In this document: in pieces, positions 46,416 to 59,041 of the stretch
Layout: every line of letters begins with the position of its first letter
How positions within the stretch are numbered: position 1 is the first letter of the stretch
NCBI GenBank assembly: GCA_029582165.1
Contig: CM055887.1
Span: 13,071,190 to 13,135,189, forward strand
DNA length: 64,000 nucleotides
Reading direction: 5' to 3'
Source: Portulaca oleracea
Lineage: Eukaryota; Streptophyta; Magnoliopsida; Caryophyllales; Portulacaceae
Program-made: the position numbers and the translations under genes
Notes under the pieces: model-generated
Seen by the model: the letters and a program-made list of their open reading frames with translations, nothing else
Database searches by the model: none
Told to the model about the DNA's origin: nothing

Positions 46416-48322
46416 TTTTTTTTGCAAAAGATGCAACTTTCTATATTAAAGCAAAGCAAACAGTACAACATCTGTAAGGGAGGACAATCCGCCCAAGCCC
46501 TAGTACAAATTTAGAACGATATCACTTATGGTAGAGTATTTTTTTGCTATGTTTCGCCAAAACAATAACTCTATTTTTTTACATCCGTTATCAGGCTAGT
46601 CAACAGGATATCCCCCGTTCTCACACTTTTCCTGTGAATTTTATTGTTTTGGTCCCACTAGATGTGGTATATGTAGGCATAAAAGATGGCTCCCGTCAAA
46701 TGTTTCTCCTCTCTTGGGCCATCCCGGTATGAAATGGCCCTAGCCCACTCGAGTATCGTGGTTGAGGGCTCAAGAATCACGATATTATTCTCTAGTTTTT
46801 CCAAGACACTGCGGGCCTGTCTGCGCCCTATGAAAAGGTGGTTCATTGTCTCCTCCACCTCCCCACGTCTTGGGCAGTCCGTATCCCCCCTCCCCTCCCC
46901 CCTTGGGTCCATTTATTGGTTCGCGCTCCAACCGTGAGTTTTCCCAGTAATAGGACCCAGGTTATAAAGGCATGCCTTGGGTTACCAGGTTGTTCCAAAT
47001 GAGGTTCATCCACTCCTTGCGATGCGCTTGGTTCAAGAGCTAGTGGTACTCGTAGCTGACCCTATAAGTACAATCCTTTGAGTCGCCCTAATGCCCTTTC
47101 TCATTCGGGGTATACCCCCATTTGAGCTCGTCTTTGACTGCGCAAAGGTGTTTGAAGTAGGGGCAAACATCATAGGGTGGTGTGTACCTCCACCATGATT
47201 GTGTCTTGATGTATTTTGTGTGGATCCACCCATCCCACAAGATCTCCTTGCTATGATGTATATCCCAAACAAGCCTTGCAATCGATGCTTTTTTCCAAGC
47301 CTCCAAATTTTTCATCCCCATACCACTGCTCGCCTTCGACCTGCATGTGTTGTGTCATGCCACAAAAGGAGTCTAGGTGTATTCATATGAGGCTCCCCAA
47401 AGGAAGTTTCTGCAAATTTTGTTTATAAAGTCAATAACTCCCTTGGGAATTATTATTATGAAGATAAACGCCTAGAAGATCTATACCCCATGATAACTGA
47501 GTTGATAAGGTAACTCTTCCTGCATAAGAGATATTATGAGAGGATCAGATTGTGATGCCGACAACTATTTTATCCACCAACAGATTGCAATTGTTTTTTG
47601 TTATCTTTGAGGCTGAGATAGGCATACCTAGATACCTGAAAGGGAGTTGGCCTTGGCTAAGCTCTGACTCATGAAGCAGCTAGTAATTGTGTGAGAGTCG
47701 ATTCCCCCAAACACCATCTCCGATTTGCCAAGATTGGCTTCTAGGCCCATGACCTTTGAAAAGTGATTGATTGTCACCATAACTCGCTAGACCGAATTCT
47801 TTGTTGCCATAGTGAACACTATAAGATCATCCGCAAAGATTATGTGTGACAACCTCAAGGGCCGACAATTATGATGGAATTTGTATCCCGAGATGGAGGT
47901 GTAGTAGCGAAGAGAGTGTGATAAGTACTCCATCGTTATAACAAAAAGCAAGGGTGACATGGGATTCCCTTATCTCAAGCCCCTACGTACGTCCATTGAA
48001 CTTTTCTGTGATTATGCATGCCAATGACGTTAATGGTGAAGGATGGGGTTGTGACACATCTCATAATGTATCGTGTTATCCATTGAGGGAATTTGAGAGA
48101 GTAAAGTGTCTCCTCAATATACCCCCAGCGCACTAAATCAAACACCTTTCGGAGATTGATCTTCATCATGCAAAGCAGAGAGACAACTCTTGTATCCCCT
48201 CGCTATTTCCTAACACAAGAGAACGTTGTGTAGTAACTCATGGACGGGAACAAACATTCCTTGACTGGGGTCTATAATAGGAGGAAGTATTTCCTTGATT
48301 CGAGTAGCCAAGATTTTATAAA
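46416..48322 (-). pseudogene. L1-type LINE, 5'-truncated, reverse transcriptase to poly(A)
   Basis: On the minus strand from 48322 the RT reads I-K-E-I-L-P-P-I-I-D-P-S-Q, then M-K-I-N-L-R-K-V-F-D-L-V-R-W (about 48169-48128), C-V-T-T-P-S-F-T-I-N-V. Later come the C-terminal blocks G-M-K-N-L-E-A-W-K-K-A-S-I-A-R-L-V-W-D-I (about 47320) and a zf-RVT-like region near 47000-46700. It ends in an A-rich tail that is the T-run at 46416-46427 on the given strand. Many stops. Opposite in orientation to the LINE at 6-14 kb. Confidence 0.85.
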
Positions 48323-49121
48323 TTTAATAAATAAGGGTAGTTTAGACATTTTAAATAAATAAACTTTCTGACCAATTTTTCCACATTTTTAAATATAAAT
48401 CAAACATTGTAATGTATTCTTTCACGAAAAATTTTCTAAGAAAAAGCTTCTTAGGAAGCATTTAGCTTCGTAGGAAACATTTTCTTGAAAAAAAAGAAAA
48501 CGTCCCCTAAGATATTTTTTTAATATTTTACTCTAACGAATATTTTATTAGCGATGATTGTTTAATGTAAATGAGACCGATAATTTATTAATAGATGAAT
48601 TTTATAAATGTCATTCTAACTAAATTATTAGCCACCAATATATTTATTAAAAACCCACAACAAAACTATATATATTAACGATAAAATTATAGTAAAATGA
48701 TCTCACAAAAAACTTATTAAATGCAAATCACCACGGAAGCAATATTCAATTAAAGATTCCCTTCGTTATCTGATTTTTGCCTATCTTATTCACAATAACA
48801 ACCTAACAACTGGGAGCAATGTATATGTTTATAGCCATATTATTAATCAATATCAAAACTCCTTACCATACGAATGCTTTTCAGTTAATTTATACATGCT
48901 TGATTAAGACATGACTGCTGCAACTACATTCTAATTAATTCCATGATTAGTCAATGGTGTAAGGCTCCAAAAAGGCCATTATGGGTCACCATTAATAGTA
49001 TGTACTTCAGTTTCAAATTAATTAATATATATAATACACCATTTTCCAAATACTAAGGCTTAAATTTAAAAAAAAAAAAACTACGCACCTAAATATTTAA
49101 TTTTTGTCTCTCCAAGTAGTA
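48323..49121. other. AT-rich intergenic DNA
   Basis: No reading frame or structure that I can support. Confidence 0.35.
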
Positions 49122-49472
49122 CTTTTTCAGTTTCCAAATTAAATAGCAACATTTTCTAAGACTTTTTTCGTATATCAAGACTTGAATATTGAGAAAATGT
49201 GAGTAAGAATAGTTTTTAGTGAATGAAAAAGTAAAAATGTAGCATAATTACTAAAGATAAAATAATTAAATTAAGTATTAGAAAATGAAAAATGACATTT
49301 ATTTCGGGACAAAAAAAGGTGAGTTAGCTTTATGATTTTGCTGTTTATTTTGGCGATTTGCCTATGCTGTTTTTGTTGTTTTGGCGGATATTTTGTAGCA
49401 TCTTTGATGCTTTTAGCCTATTGGCTTCTAATGATTAAAAAAAAAGTGTCAACTAATATGAAACGGATGGAG
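49122..49472. mobile_element. Stowaway-like MITE, diverged
   Basis: Left tip CTTTTTCAGTTTCCAAATTA and right tip, in reverse complement, CTCCATCCGTTTCATATTAG form an imperfect inverted repeat, with TA flanks at 49120-49121 and 49473-49474. Longer than the element at 21225, so it may contain an insertion. Confidence 0.5.
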
Positions 49473-49619
49473 TATCAAAAAATGGATGATCATCACATTC
49501 ATAAGTTTTTTGTTCAGTTATTATTAAGGAAATTTGTTGTTTAATATATTCTCTTCAGAGAAAAGTTTTGCAATCAATCACATTAATTTACTCTTTATGA
49601 TATTCATATATACATAACT

Positions 49620-50170
49620 GTTAAGGTATTAGGTCGTTGTTAGTAAATAATAATGAAGACAATAATAATAATAAAGATAGACACATGATTTCTAACATGG
49701 AAAACCCAAATTTAAAAAAGAAAAACATGAATGATGCACTATCAAAGCATTATAATATGTTTAACCGGATCGAATTCTCATATCTCTACAATTTCTCTCA
49801 GTCTCTCTAGAGTTACAATCGTAGGATTCAACACTTACATTAGATTTGTCTCGCAACTCACTCAGAAACACAAAAGTTACATATCAATATCTTGCGGCGC
49901 AGATTAATCTCTCACTCGATTGCATACCCAAACCTTAACTCCATAGTTTATTAAACTCAATAACTATGTCGAGTTAATTACAAAACATGGCAGCCAAAGC
50001 CCCTCCATAAGTTGATAATTAACAAAATGGGGCAAAATCAGAATCCAACGCTGAAAACGCGTCGCCTTCGCAGTCTAGACAACCACCATGGCCTCTATCA
50101 CGAGTAGAACTATGGTGGGCTCTATCCCACTTGCTTACGTAGAAACTTCACACATCTTCAAATCTCATGC
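49620..50170 (-). repeat. Diverged copia LTR-like segment
   Basis: Shares, in order and with many mismatches, words with the copia LTR at 14849-15413 (GTTAGGATTTAGG-like start, GACAACAATA, ATGGAAAACCC, CACTATC/CACTATT, TCTCTCTCA). No internal domain or primer site adjoins. Probably an old solo LTR of that family. Confidence 0.4.
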
Positions 50171-50319
50171 CTCTACAACTTGTTCTCAGTTTTTTAAAGT
50201 ATAATCAATAGTAGTTATACTAATTAGCTATGATAGTTGAAAAAAATCTGAATTCATAGAATCAACCTTTTCATGCACTCCTATGCATGGGGAAAGAATC
50301 GGGATTCTAGTTAGGAATT

Positions 50320-51222
50320 CAAGGTTGTTAATTAGAATCGGGGTCCTAGTTAGAATCGATAGACGTAGTCAGGATCAAAATCGTAGAATCGGATCGAGGA
50401 TCATAAGATTCTAATACAATAGGAAAATATCAAATAAAGTTCTATGATAGTTAAAATCTTAACATTTTATTCACTAGTAATGAAGTAATACGTTAAATTG
50501 TAAATCAGTTGATAACTGCAATACAAAATTTAAATTGTCATGACAAAATTTTAAAGATGATATTGTGCACAAACATTATCAAATTTAGGTAGGATCGTGG
50601 ATCGAATCGCAGGATCGTAGATCGAATCGCAGGATCGTAGAATCGTATTGCGATTCTAACATATAATATTCAGGCAAAACCAGAATCGTACGATCCTAAC
50701 TACTTTAAGATCCTAGTAAGAGTTGGTCGATGGAGGATTTTTGGATCGTAAACTCGTAGAATCGTTGGTCCAAATCGGGATTTTAATAGCTATGGTTAGG
50801 ATTGATGAGTGTAGTTAAGATCGGAATTATAGAATCGGATCGAGGACCGTAAGATTCTAATACAATAGGAAAATATCAAAAAATGTTTTATAATAGTTAA
50901 AATCTTAACAAATGTTCACTAGTAATGAAGCAATAAATTAAACTTTATATTCAATGGATAACATTAATACAAAATTTATATTGTTGTAACAAAATTTTAA
51001 AGATGATAATGTGCAACATTATTAAACTCATGTAGGATCGAGGATCGAATCGGATTGTAGAAACGTATTAGGATTCTAACACATAATAATCAGGTTAAAC
51101 GTTAAACCAATCGTAAGATCCTCACTACTTTAAGATCCTAATAAGAGTTGGATCGATTGAAGGTTTTTAGATCGTAAACTCGTAGTATTGTTAATTCGGA
51201 TCGCGATTTTAATAACTATAGT
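50320..51222. mobile_element. Tandem pair of GATC-rich hAT-type MITE sequences
   Basis: Copy 1 (50320-50794) starts CAAGGTTGTTA and ends ATTTTAATAGCTATG like the hAT MITEs at 4263 and 34065. Copy 2 (about 50797-51222) repeats most of its interior (GAATCGGATCGAGGA, TTCTAATACAATAGGAAAATATC) and has the same type of right end. Flanks GTTAGGAATT and GTTAGGATTG are similar but not a clean 8-bp duplication. Confidence 0.65.
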
Positions 51223-51343
51223 CTACATCTAGATTTGCTCAAACCCCACATTAGTGTGACTATTCTGAGGTTTGTTGTTGTTGTAACAAGTCAATTTGAT
51301 ATTTTGATTTTATAAAAGTAGAATCAAGGGTGATATACTTGTA

Positions 51344-51500
51344 ACTATGATAACTGAAAAAATTTCAACTGTGGTGTGGGAGAATATGCCTTGTGGTTGT
51401 GGCCACACATAATCCTATTGATATAAACTTTTTACATTTAATATTTTTGTGGAGATTTCACTGGAGTTGAAATTTTTTCAACTATCATAATTGGAAAATA
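51344..51500. repeat. Short inverted-repeat element
   Basis: ATGATAACTGAAAAAATTTCAACT and, about 100 bp later, its near-perfect reverse complement, giving 24-bp arms. Variants of the tip (ATGATAGTTGAAAAAAAT; CATAATTGGAAA) recur at 50228 and 52190, so this is probably a small MITE family. Confidence 0.55.
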
Positions 51501-51565
51501 TGAATACCATCAATTCATATATTTGCCAAAGTAGCTTATTGCAACAATTAATCATATTTATTGAG

Positions 51566-52112
51566 GAGATATTGGATTGTAATATACGGACTTTTGGGAT
51601 ATTGGACAATAATATACTGACCTTTACTATTGGACAACAATATCACTGACTTTTATACATAGATAATATTATCATACCAACAGTGAATAAGGGGGTGGAG
51701 AACTAGTTTCTATGTTGATGCGGCAGGCGGAGGAAAAAACTGGCACAACCCAGTAACCCCATTAACCCACCCATTTTTCTCACTAACCTACGTTAAAAAA
51801 CCAGCCCCAATCCAATGACTAAGGGGGTGGTGAATCGGTCAATACGTGCTGACGTGACACACAACTAACCAATGTCTTGTAACATGGGTCAGTGAGAAAA
51901 ATGAAGGGGTTAACGGGGTTGTTGGGCTATGGCCGATTTTTTTCTCTTCGTCTGTCACGTCAGCATGGAGACCGGTTCACCACCTCCTTAGTCATTGTTG
52001 GTGTAATAATGTCACCTAGGTATAAAGGTCAGAGATATTGTTGTCCAATAGTAAAGGTCAGTATATTGCAATCCAATACACCCCAAAGATCAATATATTA
52101 CCATCCAAGAAT
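51566..52112. mobile_element. Foldback element with about 215-bp arms
   Basis: Left arm (51566-51780) and right arm (about 51890-52112) are inverted copies: ATATACTGACCTTTACTATTGGACAACAATATC on the left reappears in reverse complement on the right. A third copy of part of the arm (AATGACTAAGGGGGTGGTGAA, 51814-51865) sits in the middle. No coding capacity. Confidence 0.78.
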
Positions 52113-53700
52113 CCTTTATTGAGACATAAATCTAGTTCACAAGATGAGATTTATTTTACACAAATTAATGATATAGAAATTTACAACTACCATAATTGGA
52201 AACAAATCAACTCAGGTAAATTTTTCAGTATTATAAATATTTGAAACTCTTAATCATAAGTTCCAACAAATAAATTGACTTCAGTTTCCACATAAGATTA
52301 ATAATACCCACAATTTTCAAATAATCTCTATTAACCGAAATTCGTCATTTCTACCCCATTATTTTCACCTTCGTTAAAAATCTTTCAAGAAACGTTGTAG
52401 TTAATGAATATTCTAATAATTCATATATGTGTACTACAATAAAAGTAGGGTGTGCTTTAAACATTATTCGTGATGATCAAGAAACTTTGGCGAAGATTTT
52501 TAGAGATAGCTAACCGCCCTTTTCCTTTCGAAAAATTTTCTTTACTATACCGGCTGTTGTAGCATTATAAACAGATAAAAGGAAGAAAATTGTAGTAGCT
52601 ATTTTTTGTTGTGTAATAGGATCTTTTTGAACCGTAGTAATTCTATTTTATTTTCTCGCAACTTTATTAAGTTACTTTGTGACATTTTTAAGCATTAAAA
52701 AAATTCACACGGTAATAATAATGGAGTGACAATATGCCGATGATAGGAAGAAAAGAAGTTGAATAGCTAAACAAAATACACACAAATTATTACGATCTCA
52801 GCCTCCTCTTTTCTTTTTCTCTTTAAAAAACCCTAGCCTTCTTCTCCTTGGAGGGGCTGTCATCGATTCTTTTGTCGATGGTAAGCCCCATTTTGATTGA
52901 TTTCTCCCCCAATTATTAGTTTGGTTTTACGTTTACGCAAAGAAAGTTAGTCTCTTCTTTTGTAAGAGTTTTTTGTATCCTTATTTAGGGTTTTTATTCT
53001 CTTTCTAGAGTTTTTGTTCAGTTGGTGCGGTCTAATGCGTTGGATGAAGATCGACTTTCAAATCTCTATAGCATGGGTTGTGAAGTTCTCCATCAATGGT
53101 AAAAATGCAGAGTCATCGAAGAAAGATGCAGAGTCATCGAACAAATTGGAGCCGAACGTCAGTAAGATTAGTATTAATTATTGGGAAGTTGAATTTCATA
53201 TATATATTTTAGATCTACAATTGTTCAATCACGATTTTCATTGTAAATGTCGTATGACTTTCTTTTAATGAAATCGTTATTTTTGGTTTCGAAAAAAATA
53301 ATTGCATACACAAATGGCTGGCAAGATAAACATGTCTCCTATTGCTCTTTCTTTTTAAAAACCAAAAAGGGACACAGAAAGGATGTATCATAAATCTATA
53401 ATGGGTCATGCTTTGGGATTGTATGGGTTTAATTTAGGATACGATTGACATCTCACGGGGTCACAGGGACCTTAAATAATTCATTAGAAGTCGATAGAAC
53501 ATAGTTGTGGGTATCATCTTCTTTTTCATCAATTAGTTTTTAAATTCTCTTTTTGATCACGGATATGTTTAGCTTTGATTTGCACGTAATGTTTGTATAG
53601 TTAAACTAATGTCGAGCGACCCATGTAACGTTGGATTGACCGTTAATTATTGAATTTAGTATTAATTATAAAAAACTATGTGATCAAATTATATAAATTT
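52113..53700. other. Intergenic DNA with a possible orphan 5' gene end
   Basis: Around 52810-52880 a pyrimidine-rich leader with the telo-box-like AAACCCTAGCC is followed by GATG|GTAAGC, a plausible splice donor. Some 150 bp on, after a CAG at about 53022, a frame reads S-N-A-L-D-E-D-R-L-S-N-L-Y-S. No product is recognised and stops follow, so this may be the stub of a gene or a captured fragment. Elsewhere in this stretch I see nothing. Confidence 0.25.
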
Positions 53701-53707
53701 TGTTTTA

Positions 53708-53941
53708 CTTCCTTCGTTCCATATTGTTTATCACTTTTGAAAATCCCACTATTATATTTAAAATTTTTGACCATAAGTGGCATATACAATTACTATCATA
53801 AATTCGTAATGAAAAATATTATCCTAAAAATATAATATTGTAATTGTAAATAAAATATTATATAAAAAATTATTAATCAAAGAGTAATATTGGAGATAGT
53901 AAAAGTCAACAAAATGACAAATAATTAATATGAAACGGAAG
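53708..53941. mobile_element. Stowaway-type MITE, 234 bp
   Basis: Tips CTTCCTTCGTTCCATATTGT and, in reverse complement, CTTCCGTTTCATATTAATTA, with TA flanks at 53706-53707 and 53942-53943. AT-rich, non-coding. Confidence 0.82.
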
Positions 53942-53949
53942 TAGTAATT

Positions 53950-54274
53950 TGACAAGAAAAAATGAATATATTTGAAGATACTTATAAAAAATTATTAACT
54001 TAATTAATTTTCATAGTGTTGCTACAATTTATTGTGAGTATGGTACGGTGTAACTAAATTGTATATATATATATTGGTCCTTTGTTCCAAATACATTGAC
54101 AATATTTGAAGGTACGTGTAAAAAGATATTTAATTAGATTATTTATTCCATGTCCAAACATAATTGATATTTTTATATAATTTTTTTATTTAGTCTCAAA
54201 GTCGCAACCCAATAAAATGAATATGAATATATTTATTGACAACTATTATTATATAAATTTTTTTCTTAACGGTA
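53950..54274. other. AT-rich DNA
   Basis: A half Stowaway-like tip (GGTCCTTTGTTCCAAATACA near 54077) without a partner. Otherwise nothing supported. Confidence 0.35.
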
Positions 54275-54279
54275 TTTTG

Positions 54280-54852
54280 TGTTAGGAAAGTGTCCTAAAA
54301 TCACCAAATCTCTTGATCTCACAATTATTTGTTTCCTAATTGTATTAGGATATTATTTAGGTTTCCTTATTGTGTTGGGTTTCCTAATTGTATTAGATTC
54401 TAAATCTATTTGGAGTGGAGTCAAGTTAGGTTATAGGGAGTTCTCCCTATAAATAGGGTGCATGTTTCTCCACCAAAAACACATCGGTAAACACAGAGAG
54501 CTAGAGAGAGAGAAAATATTGAGAGAGAAAGGGGTCTCACCAATATTTTCCCCAGTGTATCCTGAGAGATTGTGAGTTGAGTGTTGAGAGATTGTTATTG
54601 TAATCTCCTTTGTGGATCGCATCATACCCTGTGATAGTGATCAGGTTGTACTCCTCCTTTCTCGTAGTGGATTATTTTCTGGCTGTCGTCGTCCGTGGGT
54701 TTTTCTTCGAGTTCCTCGGTTTCCCACGTAATTCTGGTGTTTGATTTTATCGCTTATTTTTCGTTCCTAAATTTTGTCGTAATATCCGTCATCTCGTTTT
54801 CGATTCTATTATTCGCTTCCGCTGTTACCTTGCTACTCACTTTTCTCTAACA
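54280..54852 (+). repeat. 5' LTR of the copia element
   Basis: 573 bp, TGTTAGG...CTAACA. Contains TATAAATA in CCCTATAAATAGGG at about 54446-54459, the probable promoter. The A/T-rich 5' third repeats TTTCCTAATTGTATTAG. Confidence 0.93.
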
Positions 54853-54854
54853 AG

Positions 54855-54866
54855 TGGTATCAGAGC
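54855..54866 (+). other. Primer-binding site, initiator tRNA-Met
   Basis: TGGTATCAGAGC, two bases inside the LTR end; the standard copia primer site, still perfect. Confidence 0.95.
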
Positions 54867-54875
54867 AAGGTGGAG

Positions 54876-55663
54876 ATGGCTTCAATCATGAAGTACGATA
54901 TTCCAAAATTTGATGGAACGAGGAGTTTTACTATGTGGAGACTGCAGATGAAGGCGGTCCTGATTCAGCACGGGTTATGGAATGTGATTGAGTATCCCGA
55001 CACGAAGACTGATGCGACAATGAACGATGATGAATTCAAAAAACTCTAGAAGGATATCAAGGGGAATCTGACTCCAAGGGAGTGGAAGAAGCTTGAAGAT
55101 AAGACTCTGGCAGGGATTCAGCTGTGCTTGGCAGAGCACATTCAGAGAGAGGTGATGCATATCGAGAAACCTCGGGAGCTCTGGACCAAACTGGAAGAGT
55201 TGTACATGTCGAAGAGTCGTGCAAACAAGTACCGAATGAAGGAGAAATTCTACAGGCTGAAGATGCCCCAAGGTACTTCTATTCAGGCACATCTTAGTGA
55301 ATTTGATTCTATTATTACTGAATTGGAATCAATGGATATAAAACATACTGATGAGGATAAGGTTTTTCATTTAATTCTGTCCCTACCTGCATCACATAAA
55401 CAATTTAAGGAAATCATATTGTATGGGAATCGTGGTGACCTTAACCTTAGTGAAGTAAAGGCTAGTTTACTGTCTAAGGAGAAACTTGATACCGATGGTG
55501 ATGACCAGGGTGGTGATGCTATGGTTGTAAGGAGTAGAAATACTGAACGTAAGGGAAACGGGTCTAGAGGGAGGTCTAAACATCGTTCAAAGTCTAGGAA
55601 TCCTCACAAGAATAAGAAGTGTAACTACTGTAGTAAGATGGGGCATATAGAGAGAGACTGTTA
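54876..55663 (+). pseudogene. Copia gag
   Basis: Starts ATG at 54876 (M-A-S-I-M-K-Y). Motifs in order: K-F-D-G-T-R-S-F-T-M-W, an L-W-T-K-L-E-E-L-Y-M-S-K block, and the zinc knuckle C-N-Y-C-S-K-M-G-H-I-E-R-D-C with all four ligands. A TAG at 55047-55049 interrupts it at codon 58, and a TAG directly follows the knuckle (55662-55664). Otherwise one continuous frame. Confidence 0.9.
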
Positions 55664-55664
55664 G

Positions 55665-58600
55665 GCAAAACAAAGAGAGTAGAAGCAGGAGAGTAAGGAT
55701 AATCACACCAAACCTGGTACCTCAAACTGCGTAGAGTCCGAGTCAGATGGTGATGGGTTTGTAGTTACGGATGATGCCTTGGCTACCACATCGAGTAGGA
55801 TAGCTAGAGATGAGTGGGTTCTTGAACGGGGTGCACCTATCATATGTGTCCTCATAAGGACTGGTTCGAGTCTTATGAGAGTGTTGACACCGGGGTCGTA
55901 GTCATGGGTAACGACACAGCCTGCAAGGTTGCAGGAATCGGTAGCATCAAAATCAAGACTCATGATGGCATCGTTAGAACTCTCAAGGAGGTTCGTCATA
56001 TCCCTAACATGACTCGAAATTTAATTTCTTTGGGTACTCTTGAAGCTAACGGCTGCAGGTACAAAGGAGAAGATGGTGTTTTGAAAGTGTGCAGGGGTTC
56101 CATGGTTCTTATGAAGGGAATCAGGAAGGGCAGTCTATACATCCTGCAGGGGTCTACAGTGACAGGATCTGCAGCGGCAATCCTAAATCTTGATGAGTCC
56201 AACAGCACAAAACTGTGGCACATGAGACTAGGCCACATGGGCGAGAAGAGAATGTCAATGTTGAGCAAGAAGGGATACCTTGAAGGTGCAAAGATCGGCA
56301 ATTTAGAGTTTTGCGATCACTGTGTCTACGGGAAACAGAAGAGGGTTAGCTTTTAAAGGGCTAAACATACAACAACAGGGATCCTTGATTATATTCATTC
56401 AGATTTGTGGGGTCCTGCTAGAGTGCCATCACTAGGTGGCAAGCGCTACATGTTGACATTCGTGGATGACTTCTCGAGGAAGACTTGGGTTTATTTCCTG
56501 CGGCACAAGAATGAGACATTCTCATATTTCAAGAAGTTCAAAGCTTTGGTGGAGAACCAGACAGGCAGGAAAATCAAGAAACTCCGGACTGACAATGGGT
56601 TGGAGTTTGTTGATTACGAATTTCTTAATCGCGAGAGCACGGGATTGCGAGGCATCGAACCTTGGTAGGTAAGCCTCAGCAAAACGGGGTAGCCGAGAGA
56701 ATCAACAGGACACTCCTGGAGAAAGCCCGCTGCATGCTCTCGAATGCAGGGCTTTGGAAGAACAAATCGTTCTGGGCAGAGGTGATATCTATCGCTGCAC
56801 TGCTGAGCAGATCACCTCATGCCTCTATCGAATACCGATTCCAGGAAGTATGGACAGTAATCGATTAATTATTCTAACTTGAGAATTTTTGGATGTCCTG
56901 TATATGTCCATGTGAATGATGGGAAGCTGTCACCCAGGGCTGTTAAATGCATGTTTCTAGGTTACGGGTCTGAGTCTAAGGGATATAGAATGTGGTGTCT
57001 TGATTTGATGAAAGTTATTTAGTCTAGAGATGTAACCTTTAATGAAACTACTATGTTATCTGGAATGGAATCTACCGGTACTTCTGATGATGCAGGAAAT
57101 CAGGATAAGGATGCAGGAAGAATGGTGTTCGAGGTGGAGCAGGCTCTGGCGTGGAGTCTTTGGAACTGCAATCGTGAGCAACCATCGATGCTCCTGAACC
57201 AACTCAGGTTGATGAGCCTGAGATTGAGACGAATGTTCCTCAGGTGGAGGAACAACCATGCATTGCTAGAGATCGTCCCAAGAGGGAGATCAGGAGACCA
57301 GCGCGATATACTGAAGAAGATGATGCTATGATTGCTCATGCGCTGAGTGTTGTAGAGGAGACTCCTGAAGGTGCTGAACCTTCTACCTATCAGGAGGCCA
57401 TCTTTTCTCCGAATGCCTCAAATTGGATAGGAGCTATGCAAGAGGAGATGGAGAGTCTGCAGAAAAATCATACATGAGAGCTATGTGAGTTGCCTAAAGG
57501 GCGACGAGCACTTACTGCGAAATAGGTGTACAAGAGAAAGGAAGGTATCCCTGGTGTAGAAAGTGCAAGGTGGAAGGCCAGATTAGTGGTAAGGGGTTGC
57601 AACCAGAAAGAAGGAATTGACTACAACGAAGTATTCTCGTCAGTCGTGAGGCATACGTCGATCCGCACCTTGCTTGCCTTTGTTGCTCTATTTGATTTGG
57701 AGTTGGAGCAACTTGATGTCAAGACAGCTTTCCTCCATGGCGAGTTGGAAGAGGAAATATATGAGGCAAACAGAGGTTTTATCGTTCTGGTAGCGAGGAA
57801 TAGGTATGCAGTTAAGGAAGTCCTTGTATGGACTTAAACAGCACCAGCAAGTGGTACAAAAGGTTTGATACCTTTATGGTAGGGCAAGGGTACACAAGAA
57901 GTCACTATGATAATTGTGTGTACTACAGGCAATTTGAAGAAAGGTCTTTCATTTATTTATTATTGTATGTGGATGACATGTTGATTACCTCCAGGGACAT
58001 GTCACTAATAAAGAAGCTAAAATCTGAACTCAACCAGGAGTTTGAGATGAAAGACCTCGGAGCGGCGAAGAAGATTTTGGGTATGGAGATCCAAAGGGAT
58101 AGAAAGGCAGGGAAGTTGTTCCTGTCTTAGAAGAAATATCTGGAGAAGGTGTTGGACAGATTCAACATGAGAAACTGTAAAGCAGTTTCAACTCCTTTCA
58201 ACTCCTTTAGCTGCACACTTTAAGTTGTCTAGTGAGAACTGTCCTAAATCTGTTTTGGAGGTAAGGAGGATGTCTAATATTCCCTATGCTAGTGCAGTTG
58301 GTAGTTTGATGTATGCTATAGTGTGTACTAGACCTGACCTGTCCCACGCAATTAGTGTGGTGAGTAGATATATGCAGAATCCAGGGAAGGAGCATTGGGA
58401 AGGAGTGAAGTGGATCATTCGCTATGTGAAGGGTACTTTGGAGAAGGGCATCCTGTATGATAGAGGTAGTCTTTGCAACGTCGACGCGTTGCAGTTATGT
58501 TGATCGATTATGGTGGAGATCTGGATAGGAGACGCCAATTTCAAGGTATGTGTTTCGTCATGTGTGGAGGAGCAATATCTTGGAAAGCTTCACTTCAATC

Positions 58601-58940
58601 TATAGCACTACATCTACTCTGAGAGGTTGAATATATTCTGCAACGGAAGGAGTGAAGGAGGCTATATGGTTGAGGATTGGTCATGGAGCTTGGAGTACCA
58701 CAGCGAGAGGCGTGGTTTATTCGAACGATCAGTGTTATACATCGACAAAGAATGACACTTATCATTCAAGACCAAGCATATAAGTGTCGTATCACTTCAT
58801 CGAGAATCTGATTCTTTGTAGGAGAGATCGTGGTGAAGAAGGTTCATACTTCTGATAATCCTGCAGACATGTTAACCAAGCCTCTATCTATAGCTAAGTT
58901 CGAACATTGTTTGGACTTAGTTGGTGTTCTAAGCATGTGA
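55665..58940 (+). pseudogene. Copia pol (protease, integrase, RT, RNase H)
   Basis: Pieces in several frames. Protease-to-integrase region 55840-56356 (H-I-P-N-M-T-R-N-L-I-S-L-G; L-W-H-M-R-L-G-H-M; C-D-H-C-V-Y-G-K-Q). Integrase core 56405-56860 with D in F-V-D-D-F-S-R, D in L-R-T-D-N-G, and E in N-G-V-A-E-R-I-N. RT 57526-58130 ([24 protein letters not shown]). RNase H 58225-58500 and a decayed tail to 58940. The protease catalytic D-S/T-G reads E-R-G-A, so protease is lost. Integrase and RT catalytic residues remain, but frameshifts (near 56650 and 57170) and stops (56356, 57475, 57523) break it. Confidence 0.9.
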
Positions 58941-59028
58941 GAGCCATGCGGGGCCACGCCCTGCAGAGGGGCGTGTTGATGGCGACAGTCAGGATGTTTA
59001 TCTGGACCGACGATTCGTTGATTTTAGT

Positions 59029-59041
59029 CCAAGGTGGAGTT
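59029..59041 (+). other. Polypurine tract of the copia element
   Basis: CAAGGTGGAGTT immediately before the 3' LTR TGTTAGG. Confidence 0.75.
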
